Shown here one piece after another: positions 26,779-35,525 of a stretch of 64,000 bases of DNA (the stretch's first letter is position 1; every line of letters begins with the position of its first letter). Under the pieces are notes generated by a model. That model saw nothing but the letters and a program-made list of their open reading frames with translations. It was not told where the DNA came from and did no database searches. Location of the stretch: contig WAPN01000002.1 in NCBI GenBank assembly GCA_015520735.1, positions 1-64,000 of the forward strand, given 5' to 3'. The DNA is from Desulfurococcales archaeon (GTDB lineage: Archaea > Thermoproteota > Thermoprotei_A > Sulfolobales > Desulfurococcaceae). The position numbers and the translations under genes are program-made.

Positions 26779-28509
26779 TTATGGTTCTTCTACAATGTAG
26801 TTAGGAATGATTTCTGGTAGGCTTGTTTTTGTTGCTGTTATCTTGTTCAGGATCCTATGTGTTATGACTAGTAGTGCTATTCCGATTGGTAGCAGTATTG
26901 TTGGGCTTGTGATTCCTACTGCAAATAATATATAGAGTATTATCCCTATGCATGCTGCTGTGATTGCGTATGGTATCTGCGTGTTTACGTGGTCTATGTG
27001 GTCTGCTCCGCTGAACATTGATGACATTATTGTTGTGTCGCTTATAGGGCTGCAATGGTCTCCGAAGATACCTCCACTGAATACTGCCGCTATTGATGCG
27101 TAGACTATTGTCATTATCATGGGGTTGCCTGCGTCTAGCTGGCTTGATGCTAGCTCGTAGGCCATTGTTATGGCTATGGGCATCATTATGCCGAAGGTTC
27201 CCCAGCTGGTCCCCGTTGTGAACGATATGAACATAGATACTAGAAAGATCACTAGCGGCACCAGGGGTGCTGGGAACGCTATGCTCTTAGCCGCGGCGAC
27301 CACGTAGTCGGCTGTGCCTACCGCGTCTACACCGCTCTTAATGCTCCAGGCAAGAAGCAGTATCGCGTTAGCGTATACCATGAGGTACATACCCTTCAGC
27401 GTGTACTCCATTGCCTTCTCAAAGCTAAGGCTTCTATAGAGGAGGCTGGCCGTCAACGCTAGGAGGTATGCGGCGAAACTGCCCCATAGCAGTGCTGTCG
27501 CGCTGTCGCTCTCCATCAAAGCCTCATTGAACGGTACTTGCAACCATGTAGTGCTGAGCTTTGAGGCCTGAATAACAGCCACGGCGCCAGTATACCATAT
27601 CCCTAGAAGAGTGACCGTTACCAAAGCTATTATCGACGCTATGAAGACCCATCCAGGGGTCTTCCTCGTGCCCGACACGACCTTAAGAACCTCCTCGGTA
27701 GGCATAAGCGGCTTCGCATTGTCTCTTAGCACCTTGCCTTCCTGGACGGCGCGGTGCTCAGCCTTCAACATAGGCCCTATGTGTCTTCTCGTCATAACTG
27801 CTAGGAAGACCAGTATTATCGCGAGGATCGAATAGAACCTGAAGGGTACTGATTGTAGCCATGCCGCGTAAGCCGCCATATTTACGCTGATGCTTCCAAG
27901 GCCTCCCTTGATCAAGCCGACCTCGTAGCCTATCCATGTCGAGACAAGAGCTATTCCAGCAACGGGAGCGGATGTAGAGTCGACTATATAGCTTAGGAGC
28001 TCCCTGCTCATCCTTGTCTTATCTGTTATCGGCCTAGCAGCGTTCCCAACCACGATCGTGTTTGTGTAATCGTCGAAGAAAATGACTACGCCGAGGACTG
28101 AGGCGAGAAGACCGGCCGCTCTTGAAGACCTTATCTTCGTAGATATGCTAGAGGCTAGGCTATGTATTGCCCCCGAGGCGTAAAGCACTCCCACGAAAGC
28201 ACCAATAATAAAGTCGAAAACCAGTATCGTCGCGTTCCACGAGTCAGAAGCACTCGCCACTATCCATCCAAGAGTCTTGCTCGTAGCGGCTACAGGATTA
28301 TAGCCTGCCACCATGAGACCATCGACCCATACCCCTGCAAAGAGCGCTGGGAGAACCTGCCTCGTCGCTATAGCGAGCACTATTGCTAGGAGGGGTGGTA
28401 GTAGTGGAAACAATAATGTGCCTGTAGGCCCAACCTTGTATGCGAGCAAACCGATCACGAGCACAGAAACTACTATTATAGTTTTCAAGGGCTTCTGAGC
28501 CGAAACCAT
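26779..28509 (-). CDS. NhaC-family Na+/H+ antiporter
   Basis: 576 residues with about a dozen membrane helices. The NhaC-type hallmark GDHCSPISDTTIMSSMFSGADHIDHVNTQ is near residue 490, and the symmetric half shows DDYTNTIVVGNAARPITDKTRMSRELLSYIVDSTSAPVA at about 148-185. It should exchange cytoplasmic Na+ (or a small organic ion) for H+ or another substrate. The ATG start has GGGGTGA at ideal distance. Divergent from the ACT-like gene, with which it shares a 133-base promoter region. Na+ extrusion would fit with the decarboxylase pump encoded at 12.7-17.5 kb. Confidence 0.92.
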   Translation of the reverse strand: MVSAQKPLKTIIVVSVLVIGLLAYKVGPTGTLLFPLLPPLLAIVLAIATRQVLPALFAGVWVDGLMVAGYNPVAATSKTLGWIVASASDSWNATILVFDFIIGAFVGVLYASGAIHSLASSISTKIRSSRAAGLLASVLGVVIFFDDYTNTIVVGNAARPITDKTRMSRELLSYIVDSTSAPVAGIALVSTWIGYEVGLIKGGLGSISVNMAAYAAWLQSVPFRFYSILAIILVFLAVMTRRHIGPMLKAEHRAVQEGKVLRDNAKPLMPTEEVLKVVSGTRKTPGWVFIASIIALVTVTLLGIWYTGAVAVIQASKLSTTWLQVPFNEALMESDSATALLWGSFAAYLLALTASLLYRSLSFEKAMEYTLKGMYLMVYANAILLLAWSIKSGVDAVGTADYVVAAAKSIAFPAPLVPLVIFLVSMFISFTTGTSWGTFGIMMPIAITMAYELASSQLDAGNPMIMTIVYASIAAVFSGGIFGDHCSPISDTTIMSSMFSGADHIDHVNTQIPYAITAACIGIILYILFAVGITSPTILLPIGIALLVITHRILNKITATKTSLPEIIPNYIVEEP

Positions 28510-28572
28510 GCGGTTTCACCCCTGTACTAACCATTTATTTGCCATAGGAAGCCTGTGGCAGGGTATTTACTA

Positions 28573-28595
28573 GTTTGGTATGAATAGTTCCAAAC
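28573..28595. promoter_or_regulatory. GTTTGG/CCAAAC inverted repeat between divergent genes
   Basis: Six-base arms GTTTGG (28573-28578) and CCAAAC (28590-28595) are exact reverse complements with an 11-base spacer, roughly one and a half helix turns between centres. The site lies between the NhaC and ACT-like genes and upstream of the TATA box at 28611. It may bind a dimeric regulator. Arms are short, so chance is possible. Confidence 0.3.
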
Positions 28596-28610
28596 AGATA
28601 TCCTTATGTA

Positions 28611-28618
28611 CTATATAG
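28611..28618 (+). promoter_or_regulatory. Putative TATA box of the ACT-like gene
   Basis: CTATATAG lies 25-32 bases before the ATG at 28643. A ribosome-binding site AGGTGG lies between it and the ATG, so a short leader is expected. Confidence 0.5.
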
Positions 28619-28642
28619 GACATTTTAGTCGTAGGTGGTACC

Positions 28643-29323
28643 ATGGAGTACAGCGTCGCGGAAGCCGTTAAAAAACTAGTAGATGCCGATCCTAGCCTTA
28701 AAGAGTGCCTAGAAGCAGGGATCATAAACTATACGAGGATGGCGAAGAAGCTTAAACCAATAATTGAAAAAATACTCGAAAAAGATGTTAGCGTCGAAGC
28801 GATCAAGGCTTCGCTGATAAGATACAGTAAAACGACAAGCAGGCCCAAATGGAGGCCGGGTGTACTCAGAATACTCGCGAGGAGCGTCCTAGAGATAAGG
28901 ACCGGGATAAGCGCAGTGACTGTAAGGCTTCACATGATGCCATACATAATAAACATTGTTAATAAACTACTAGGCCAAGCAAGATTCCTAGCCGTTATCC
29001 AGGGACTAAACAACGTGACACTAATAGTAAGTGATGAGCACTACGGCGAGATACTGGATAAGCTGAGCAAAGAAAACGTTGTTGAGGAAATAAGGGGGGA
29101 GTCAGCTCTAGTGATCATAAGCCCCAAAGAGATAATCAGGACGCCGGGATTTCTAGCCTACGTAATGGATCTTCTCGGTAGGAACGATATAAACGTATTA
29201 CAGGCAGTATCATATTATACCGAGACAATGATACTTGTCTCATCAAATGATCTCATGAGAGCCTTCAAGATAATATCGGACGCTATACAGCTTGCGAAAT
29301 ACTATGCTGGGCTGAACGAGTAG
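28643..29323 (+). CDS. ACT-domain-like archaeal protein
   Basis: 226 residues, cytoplasmic. The N-terminal half is helical with KASLIRYSK and KWRPGVLRILARSVLEIRTGISAVTVRL. The C-terminal half shows two beta-alpha-beta units ending in DINVLQAVSYYTETMILVSSNDLMRAFKIISDAI, the form of the paired ACT domains at the C-terminus of aspartate kinases. It has no kinase domain. It may be a regulatory ligand-binding protein for amino acids, but no substrate can be read from the sequence. The ATG start has AGGTGG upstream. The 3' end overlaps the convergent neighbour by 41 bases. Confidence 0.7.
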   Translation: MEYSVAEAVKKLVDADPSLKECLEAGIINYTRMAKKLKPIIEKILEKDVSVEAIKASLIRYSKTTSRPKWRPGVLRILARSVLEIRTGISAVTVRLHMMPYIINIVNKLLGQARFLAVIQGLNNVTLIVSDEHYGEILDKLSKENVVEEIRGESALVIISPKEIIRTPGFLAYVMDLLGRNDINVLQAVSYYTETMILVSSNDLMRAFKIISDAIQLAKYYAGLNE

Positions 29324-29927
29324 TGCTTGCATCTAGTATTGACAAGTGATAGAGATCGGCGACCGTATTCCTAAGCTCCTGGATCAACTTTTCTGGTACC
29401 TCACCGCTCGAGATAGGATTTACCATTTCGTTTAGGATATCGGCGATCCTGTTTAGATCTTCTGCGATCTTCCTGACATCGCTTGGATCAATATTTTTGC
29501 CTGCCATAAGATTACTAATCCTTATAAGACGCTCCTGCACTTCATCCACAGCAGTCATAACCTTAAACATGTCTTTCATACCTAGATCATAAAGATGATA
29601 AGCTATTGTTGAAGCCCATGTCATATCATCTACTGATCTAGTGAGAGTACCAATTGTTGTCGCATATAATCCGGGATGCATTAGTTCGAACATGGTCAAG
29701 TTACCATTGAAGGGCTTGACGCAGTATTCGTTAAGAAAAAATGCAACAGCCCCTATGTCTAGTGAGCCCTGCTTTAATGCTTTCCCAAGATCCCAGATCA
29801 GCTCCTTACGAAGAGTGTCCATCTTATCTAGGGCATTAATGTATAGGAACAATAGACTGATAGAGGATATGATCAAAGCAAGTAGAATAACTGCAATGAT
29901 CTTATCACGCCTATTCATGATAATCAC
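29283..29927 (-). CDS. Membrane-anchored helical protein, unknown
   Basis: 214 residues: a single membrane helix (about 8-32, IIAVILLALIISSISLLFLYI) and then a predicted all-helical, mostly extracellular domain. I do not recognise the family. Starts are GTG 29927 or ATG 29918; GGCGTG lies upstream of the ATG. It overlaps the 3' end of the ACT-like gene by 41 bases on the opposite strand, which is unusual but the composition and anchor are convincing. It is divergent from the large surface-protein gene at 30161. Confidence 0.65.
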   Translation of the reverse strand: MIIMNRRDKIIAVILLALIISSISLLFLYINALDKMDTLRKELIWDLGKALKQGSLDIGAVAFFLNEYCVKPFNGNLTMFELMHPGLYATTIGTLTRSVDDMTWASTIAYHLYDLGMKDMFKVMTAVDEVQERLIRISNLMAGKNIDPSDVRKIAEDLNRIADILNEMVNPISSGEVPEKLIQELRNTVADLYHLSILDASTTRSAQHSISQAV

Positions 29928-30100
29928 GCCTTGTACAGTATGAGCGGATCTCCTTATTTGGCCTCTATCTCAACTATTATTTCACTATTATATGGAGAAT
30001 GCCTTTAAAATAATGTTTGCTTTAAGAAACCTTTCTTGTTGGATCAATTAATTAAATCAAATTATATATGGTACTACCTGCTTTAGAACATTTAAGACAA

Positions 30101-30110
30101 TTTATATATA
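30101..30110 (+). promoter_or_regulatory. Strong TATA box of the large surface-protein gene
   Basis: TTTATATATA is 51 bases upstream of the GTG at 30161. The start site would fall near 30135, leaving a leader of about 25 bases that holds the GGGAGGG ribosome-binding site at 30148-30154. Confidence 0.6.
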
Positions 30111-30160
30111 CACATATCAAGTAAATCTACTATGTCAATATATTTCAGGGAGGGAGTAAT

Positions 30161-33100
30161 GTGGGTATGAAAATTATATACGTAAGTATATTTCTCCTAG
30201 TAGCAATACTATTATCATCGGTCTATGCATATGCCAATATAATACCACAGGGTCTCAGCACTATAGCCTCCTCTTCTGCAGTCCTCGCTATACCCCCTGG
30301 TTCATCTATTTATATTAAGGTAGACCCGAGAACAGGAAGCATTATCATACCGAATCAGAGCCAGCTCAAGCTCCCAAGCATAGCCTATGACGCACTACAA
30401 CATGTCCCTGCGTGGATAAGGCCTCTGCTCAAGAGACAATTCTATCTCCTCCTACAAGAAGACATGGGTGTCCCTGGAAGGAGCTATCCCTCAATACGTG
30501 ATCTCAATCATGATGGATTACCAGACATCGTCGTAGGTTCTAGGGGTGGAATAATATACGTCTACATAGATGTAGGGAAGAAATATGACCCTATATACAA
30601 GCTGTTAACAGTAATCAATGTAACAAAGGATATAGGCATAAATAGAACGCTAGACTATGTCGGTGTAGCCGCGGGCGATATCGACGGCGATGGCCTCCCC
30701 GATATAGTAGTCGGCCTGCCAAACGGGACCCTGCTCCTCTATAGGAATACCGGTACGGAGAACCAGCCCTCCTGGACTCTTGATACATCGTACTTCAGGG
30801 GAGTAAAAGTCGGCGGATACGCGGCTCCAGACATATACGATGTTAACGGAGATGGTAAAAAGGACATAGTTGTAGGCAGTAAGGAGGGGATCATCTACTG
30901 CTACCTCAACGAGGGCACGCCCGGAAACCCGAAGTGGGTTTATAACCCACAATATTTCCCGGCCTGGCTTGAGAACTGGTACGATGGACGTGGATGGCAC
31001 TATGAAGGGGTATGGATTGGAAACTATAGTGTCCCATATCTCTTCACCCATGCAGGCACACTATACATGATAGTGGGTGATTGGAACGGCACCCTCTACC
31101 TCTTCAGGAACACCGGGTACTCCAGCCACGGCTATCCTTCATGGGAGAAGATCGGGCCTCTCCCCAACCTCGGAGTATCCAGTTATAGCGCGCCAGCCAT
31201 TGGCGACCTAAACGGTGATGGACAGGAAGACCTCGTCCTAGGATCAGGTGATGGTCACTTATACTTAGTCAAGAACTTCGGCTCACCTATATATCCGTAC
31301 TTCAAGACCTGGCCCAGCGGCGCCGAGAATTACTTGCTGGCAAAGTGGTTCTGGGGACCAGCATATTATCCACTCATGGACACTATTCCGGTGTTGGGAA
31401 CCGATTACAAGTATGTCGACCTCTACGCTAAGCTCATCCTGAACACGACCGCTCCATATATAGACGAGGTGGCATACGCAATAGCTGTTGATAGACCTGC
31501 GAATCTGAAGATGCTGGCCGACAGGAATGGTAGTTGGCTATACGTGCTAAATGCTAAGAGCATATATGAGATGGCGAAGAAGCTCCCATATGTTCAGGTA
31601 GTTGACTTTAAAGACTACAGTACGCTCAAGTATAAGACCGAGGACGGCTGGAAAACACTACCTGCGAATATCTATTATAAGTACCTCGTCACGTTTAACA
31701 GGTATATTCTAGCCCCATGGGGCTGGCCGACGAGATACAATGGTAAGTTCTTCCGCACATTCCTCCCGTTCGACAATAGGTACAATGTGACTCTCTACCA
31801 GATGGTCGAAAACGCCACTACGATGTACCAAGCAGCTTACAGAATAGATTATTGGCTAAGAGCGGTGATCAAGGCATGGTGGCACATGGGGCCGAAATGG
31901 AAGCCCTGGGGATGGTACAACATATACCTTCACCTGACCGATAAGGAGTACGCGATATTATGTGGAGAATTCTCGATCATATACGAGGCGGCGGCGAGAG
32001 CTGTCCTAATACCTACGGTCGTGGTTGTGGATATAGCCGAGGACCACCAGTTCAACAACTTCTGGTACAATGGTACCTGGCACCACGTAGACGCCTCCTC
32101 CGGCTCTTCAGGACCAAACGGTACGTGGAGAGAATACTTTGACCCACCAAGAGGCCTAGCTGGATGGTATAAGAATAAAGGCTTCAGCTGGGTGATGGAG
32201 TGGGAGGAGGACGGAATGTATGATTGTCCATGGAGAAGCCCAATACCCTACGCACCAGAAGGCATGCTAGCCAATCTGACCTTCCATGTAGTCGATGAGA
32301 ACGGCAAGCCAATCGACGGTGCTAGGGTCGAGGTTTGGAGCCACTGGACGATCGAGCACCACTACGACACGGCCCCATACATAGCTGGCTTCGTGTTCAC
32401 CGACAAGAACGGCTACGCACTGTTCCCGATGCTAGGGCTCGGGAGAACCCATAACTTCACAGTAATAGTGACCAGCAGAATAGGCTCAACAATGTTCGAG
32501 ATCCACCTAACCCACGGAGGTATCTACAACTACACGGTCATAATACCCGGCAAGCTACCGGAATTCGCCGGGCCATCGAAGATCATAAGCCTAGGAACAT
32601 CAAAGAAGTACATTAAGGTCTTTGTAGGAGTGCTACACGGAGAACAGCATCCGCCGGACTGGATAGACATACTGTACAGGTACTTCGGCTACCGCTACTA
32701 CATTGAGTTCTACAAGGGAGTGTGGATAAACGCCTACATAGTGAATAAGAACGGGCTCGAGAAATACATGAAGAACACGTTCTTCCCAACATACTACGCA
32801 GCAATAAAGACCAAGGAGTTCGACACGGGCTTCCTCCCGATCAACAACACTGTCTACATTATACTCTCAAACAGGCAAAGCCTAGTAACCACAGTCTACG
32901 TCTATGTATCAGTAAGCCTCTATGAGGATAAAGTTGCTCCGAGTGTAAAGATATTATCTCCGGCGACGGGCTCGTATGTTAACTCAAGTACTGTGACGAT
33001 AAAGTATACCTCTACAGCCGAGGATGTCGCCTACTACCTTGTAAGCGTGGATGGAGGGGGCCCGGTTAAGGTATCCGGGACGTCATTTACTGCCAAGGGC

Positions 33101-33826
33101 CTCGCAGATGGAAAACACGTCATAACAGTTAGGGCAGTAGATATATCAGGAAACATAGGAGATCCTGCAACAGTAACCATAACAGTTGATACAAAGCCTC
33201 CGGTTATAGAGCTGGAGAACGTAGCTGATGGTAGCCTAGTTACAAGCCCGACACTGACTATTAATGGTAAAGCTGTAGATGCAGTAAGACTATGGGTGAA
33301 CGGCGAGCAGGTAAAACTTGAAAGTGATGGATCATTCTCCACAACAGTTAATCTCCAGACAGGCATGAACAAGATAGTATTCAAAGCCGTTGATGAGGCT
33401 GGCAATACTATTGTTAAGGATATCCGTGTCTACTACTACCCAGAGCTCGCCACGAAGCAGAGCCTAGAGAAACTAGCCAATCTTATCCTCTCATCTCTGA
33501 GCCAGGAGACCCAGAAGATACTGGGCAGCAACCAGGAAGTACTAAGCGAGATGAGCAAGGCCAACACGATGTTATCCACTATAAAGACGACGCTGACAAG
33601 CCTACAGGACACCATTAACTCTAAAACATCAAGCCTGGAATCCCTAATAAATAATGTCGCCAAGGAGATCAAAAACAATATAAAGACAAGCAGTAACGGT
33701 ATTGTTGGAAACATAACATCCAAGATAAGCGGATTAACGCCGACCCTCTATGCTGACCTGATCATATTACTGATAGTTCTAGGCCTAGCCGCCGTCTCGG
33801 CCTACGGTATATTCAAGAAGAAATGA
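30161..33826 (+). CDS. Large surface protein: FG-GAP repeats, transglutaminase core, Ig-like domains, membrane anchor
   Basis: 1221 residues. Order of parts: a signal peptide (1-25); four FG-GAP-type repeats at about 110-390, each with a DxNxDGxxD calcium loop (for example DLNHDGLPD, DIDGDGLPD, DVNGDGKKD, DLNGDGQED); a transglutaminase/protease-like core with Cys at about 601 (CGEFS), His at about 641-642 (HH) and Asp at about 644; a carboxypeptidase-regulatory-like beta domain (about 705-800); two Ig-like domains (about 925-1090); a coiled-coil region (about 1100-1185); a C-terminal membrane helix and KKK. It is probably an adhesin or an extracellular protein-modifying enzyme. GTG 30161 has GGGAGGG 6 bases upstream. 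It is the only gene of its transcription unit. Confidence 0.88.
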   Translation: MGMKIIYVSIFLLVAILLSSVYAYANIIPQGLSTIASSSAVLAIPPGSSIYIKVDPRTGSIIIPNQSQLKLPSIAYDALQHVPAWIRPLLKRQFYLLLQEDMGVPGRSYPSIRDLNHDGLPDIVVGSRGGIIYVYIDVGKKYDPIYKLLTVINVTKDIGINRTLDYVGVAAGDIDGDGLPDIVVGLPNGTLLLYRNTGTENQPSWTLDTSYFRGVKVGGYAAPDIYDVNGDGKKDIVVGSKEGIIYCYLNEGTPGNPKWVYNPQYFPAWLENWYDGRGWHYEGVWIGNYSVPYLFTHAGTLYMIVGDWNGTLYLFRNTGYSSHGYPSWEKIGPLPNLGVSSYSAPAIGDLNGDGQEDLVLGSGDGHLYLVKNFGSPIYPYFKTWPSGAENYLLAKWFWGPAYYPLMDTIPVLGTDYKYVDLYAKLILNTTAPYIDEVAYAIAVDRPANLKMLADRNGSWLYVLNAKSIYEMAKKLPYVQVVDFKDYSTLKYKTEDGWKTLPANIYYKYLVTFNRYILAPWGWPTRYNGKFFRTFLPFDNRYNVTLYQMVENATTMYQAAYRIDYWLRAVIKAWWHMGPKWKPWGWYNIYLHLTDKEYAILCGEFSIIYEAAARAVLIPTVVVVDIAEDHQFNNFWYNGTWHHVDASSGSSGPNGTWREYFDPPRGLAGWYKNKGFSWVMEWEEDGMYDCPWRSPIPYAPEGMLANLTFHVVDENGKPIDGARVEVWSHWTIEHHYDTAPYIAGFVFTDKNGYALFPMLGLGRTHNFTVIVTSRIGSTMFEIHLTHGGIYNYTVIIPGKLPEFAGPSKIISLGTSKKYIKVFVGVLHGEQHPPDWIDILYRYFGYRYYIEFYKGVWINAYIVNKNGLEKYMKNTFFPTYYAAIKTKEFDTGFLPINNTVYIILSNRQSLVTTVYVYVSVSLYEDKVAPSVKILSPATGSYVNSSTVTIKYTSTAEDVAYYLVSVDGGGPVKVSGTSFTAKGLADGKHVITVRAVDISGNIGDPATVTITVDTKPPVIELENVADGSLVTSPTLTINGKAVDAVRLWVNGEQVKLESDGSFSTTVNLQTGMNKIVFKAVDEAGNTIVKDIRVYYYPELATKQSLEKLANLILSSLSQETQKILGSNQEVLSEMSKANTMLSTIKTTLTSLQDTINSKTSSLESLINNVAKEIKNNIKTSSNGIVGNITSKISGLTPTLYADLIILLIVLGLAAVSAYGIFKKK

Positions 33827-33862
33827 TTAATCCTCACACTTTTTTCTAAATAAACACACCAC

Positions 33863-35464
33863 CTATATCCTCATGAGCTCTAATTCCTTGACAACTTTTC
33901 TCAATAACTCTCTTGCCCAGATGATCACCCTTCTTCTCTCTAGTAGATCGTTTTTGAGCTTCCTCATAAGACTCTCATCGTCGCAGTAAATATACATGTA
34001 TGGTAGCTTTAAGTTTTCATAGTACTGGGCAAGCCAAGCAATATAGTCGCTCACCTCCTCGAGTAGCTTGAGACCGTCCCCTGTATCGACCAGTATGTTT
34101 TCAGGCTTAACACCATAATACCTGATATGAGATACTATTAGATGCCATCCCCTGCTCTCCTCCTCGAACTTCTCCTCAACGAGGCCACGGTGAGTGAGTA
34201 TGTATTTAGCTGCGTTTCCCAGAGATTTCATATAGTTTCTGATCTCAATGTCTCTCTTGAACAACGTGAATGGCATAAGCTCCCTATCAATGATGGCTCT
34301 AGTGTAGTATCTCATCTTAGGATCCCTTCCCTGCCTTGATGCTCTCAGCACTATTCTCATTATGAGCTCATCTGTCATGCTCAGCGGCTGATCCAATAGG
34401 TTCTCAACGTATTTCTCCAGCAATAGCTTTCTCAGTGGTTTATCGAGCAGGTTCTTGCCTGTCCGCTCCTCATATAGAAGAGCTCTCTCGATGAGTCTTC
34501 TAAGTAGTTCTGAGTAGAGGACGACTTTGTGGTGATAGTATACCTGGCGATACATGAGGAGTCTTCCGCTCATGAAAGATTCTAGGGCTGGCAGGGCCTT
34601 GGCGTCGAAGACTATGTTTTGTCCTTCATGATCTATTCTCATCGAGTATATTATTCGTTCAAGCTCTACTTCTCCATAGCTGAGACCAGTCATTAGAGCG
34701 TCTCGTAGGAGATAATCTAGCCTATCCGCGTCCACCGGCGATGATATTATCATATGGAGCACACGGTAGGCGTTCTCATTGAACAACAGGCTTTCCCTTA
34801 GTTCTCTATACCTGTCTGGCTGTAGCACCGCGACAATGTGCTCGGGCGTCAAACCCATACCATCTTCTGTCATTATGTCTGCCTCGACAAGTATTTCCTT
34901 CAGCCTCTTCCACGAGAGGAGCAGCTTAGCCCCCATTTCTTCATGTAGTCCCTTACCACCTATCGCCTCCTCTACGGTGTGGCTGTAGGGATAATGAGCT
35001 ATGTCGTGGAGTAAGCCTGCCAGCCTCATTGTCTGGACATATATGGCTTCGAGAAAACCTTTCCAATTCCGTGCAACATATTCTCGGCCACGGAAGATCT
35101 TGTTGTCTTCAACCAGTTTTCTCAGTAGGCCCAGTTTTTTCTCATCAAATAATTTCTCTAGATCTAGGCTTCGGAGCGTAGCCTTCGCGATCATTCCTGC
35201 CACATGCATCGCTCCTAGACTGTGCTCCCACCTACTATGCTTGGCGGCAGGATAGACCATGTATGTGGCCGACAACTGTTTAATATGATGCAGCCTGTTG
35301 AAGACTGGTGTCTCTATTATCCTGTACTCTATATCGTTCACAGGTATCTCTCCATGGAGATGATCATGTATGACCGCTCTTATCTTTCCTAGGCCCACTA
35401 TGCTCTCAACATACAAGCTCTGAACACCCTGGTAGCACTGCGTCTTGTTTAATAGGTTCTTCAC
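33863..35464 (-). CDS. HD-domain phosphohydrolase (dNTPase-like, COG1078)
   Basis: 533 residues. The HD signature is split in the usual way: H-x3-EHS in HSRWEHSLGAMHVAG (about 78-92) and LLHDIAHYPYSHTVEEA (about 141-157), followed by ISSPVDADRLDYLLRDA (about 238-254). These are the metal ligands of SAMHD1/dGTPase-like enzymes, which split dNTPs or other nucleotides. The substrate is unknown here. GTG 35464 is the upstream start. TTG 35416 with AGGGTG upstream would begin with the usual YVESIVGLGKIRAVIHD segment and may be the true one. It shares a short divergent promoter (about 60 bases) with the membrane HEPN-like gene. Confidence 0.88.
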   Translation of the reverse strand: MKNLLNKTQCYQGVQSLYVESIVGLGKIRAVIHDHLHGEIPVNDIEYRIIETPVFNRLHHIKQLSATYMVYPAAKHSRWEHSLGAMHVAGMIAKATLRSLDLEKLFDEKKLGLLRKLVEDNKIFRGREYVARNWKGFLEAIYVQTMRLAGLLHDIAHYPYSHTVEEAIGGKGLHEEMGAKLLLSWKRLKEILVEADIMTEDGMGLTPEHIVAVLQPDRYRELRESLLFNENAYRVLHMIISSPVDADRLDYLLRDALMTGLSYGEVELERIIYSMRIDHEGQNIVFDAKALPALESFMSGRLLMYRQVYYHHKVVLYSELLRRLIERALLYEERTGKNLLDKPLRKLLLEKYVENLLDQPLSMTDELIMRIVLRASRQGRDPKMRYYTRAIIDRELMPFTLFKRDIEIRNYMKSLGNAAKYILTHRGLVEEKFEEESRGWHLIVSHIRYYGVKPENILVDTGDGLKLLEEVSDYIAWLAQYYENLKLPYMYIYCDDESLMRKLKNDLLERRRVIIWARELLRKVVKELELMRI

Positions 35465-35525
35465 CTGATCAAGATATTATAGTATTGAATAGAATAAATA
35501 CTGTGTAACGGAGTTGGAAGAACAT

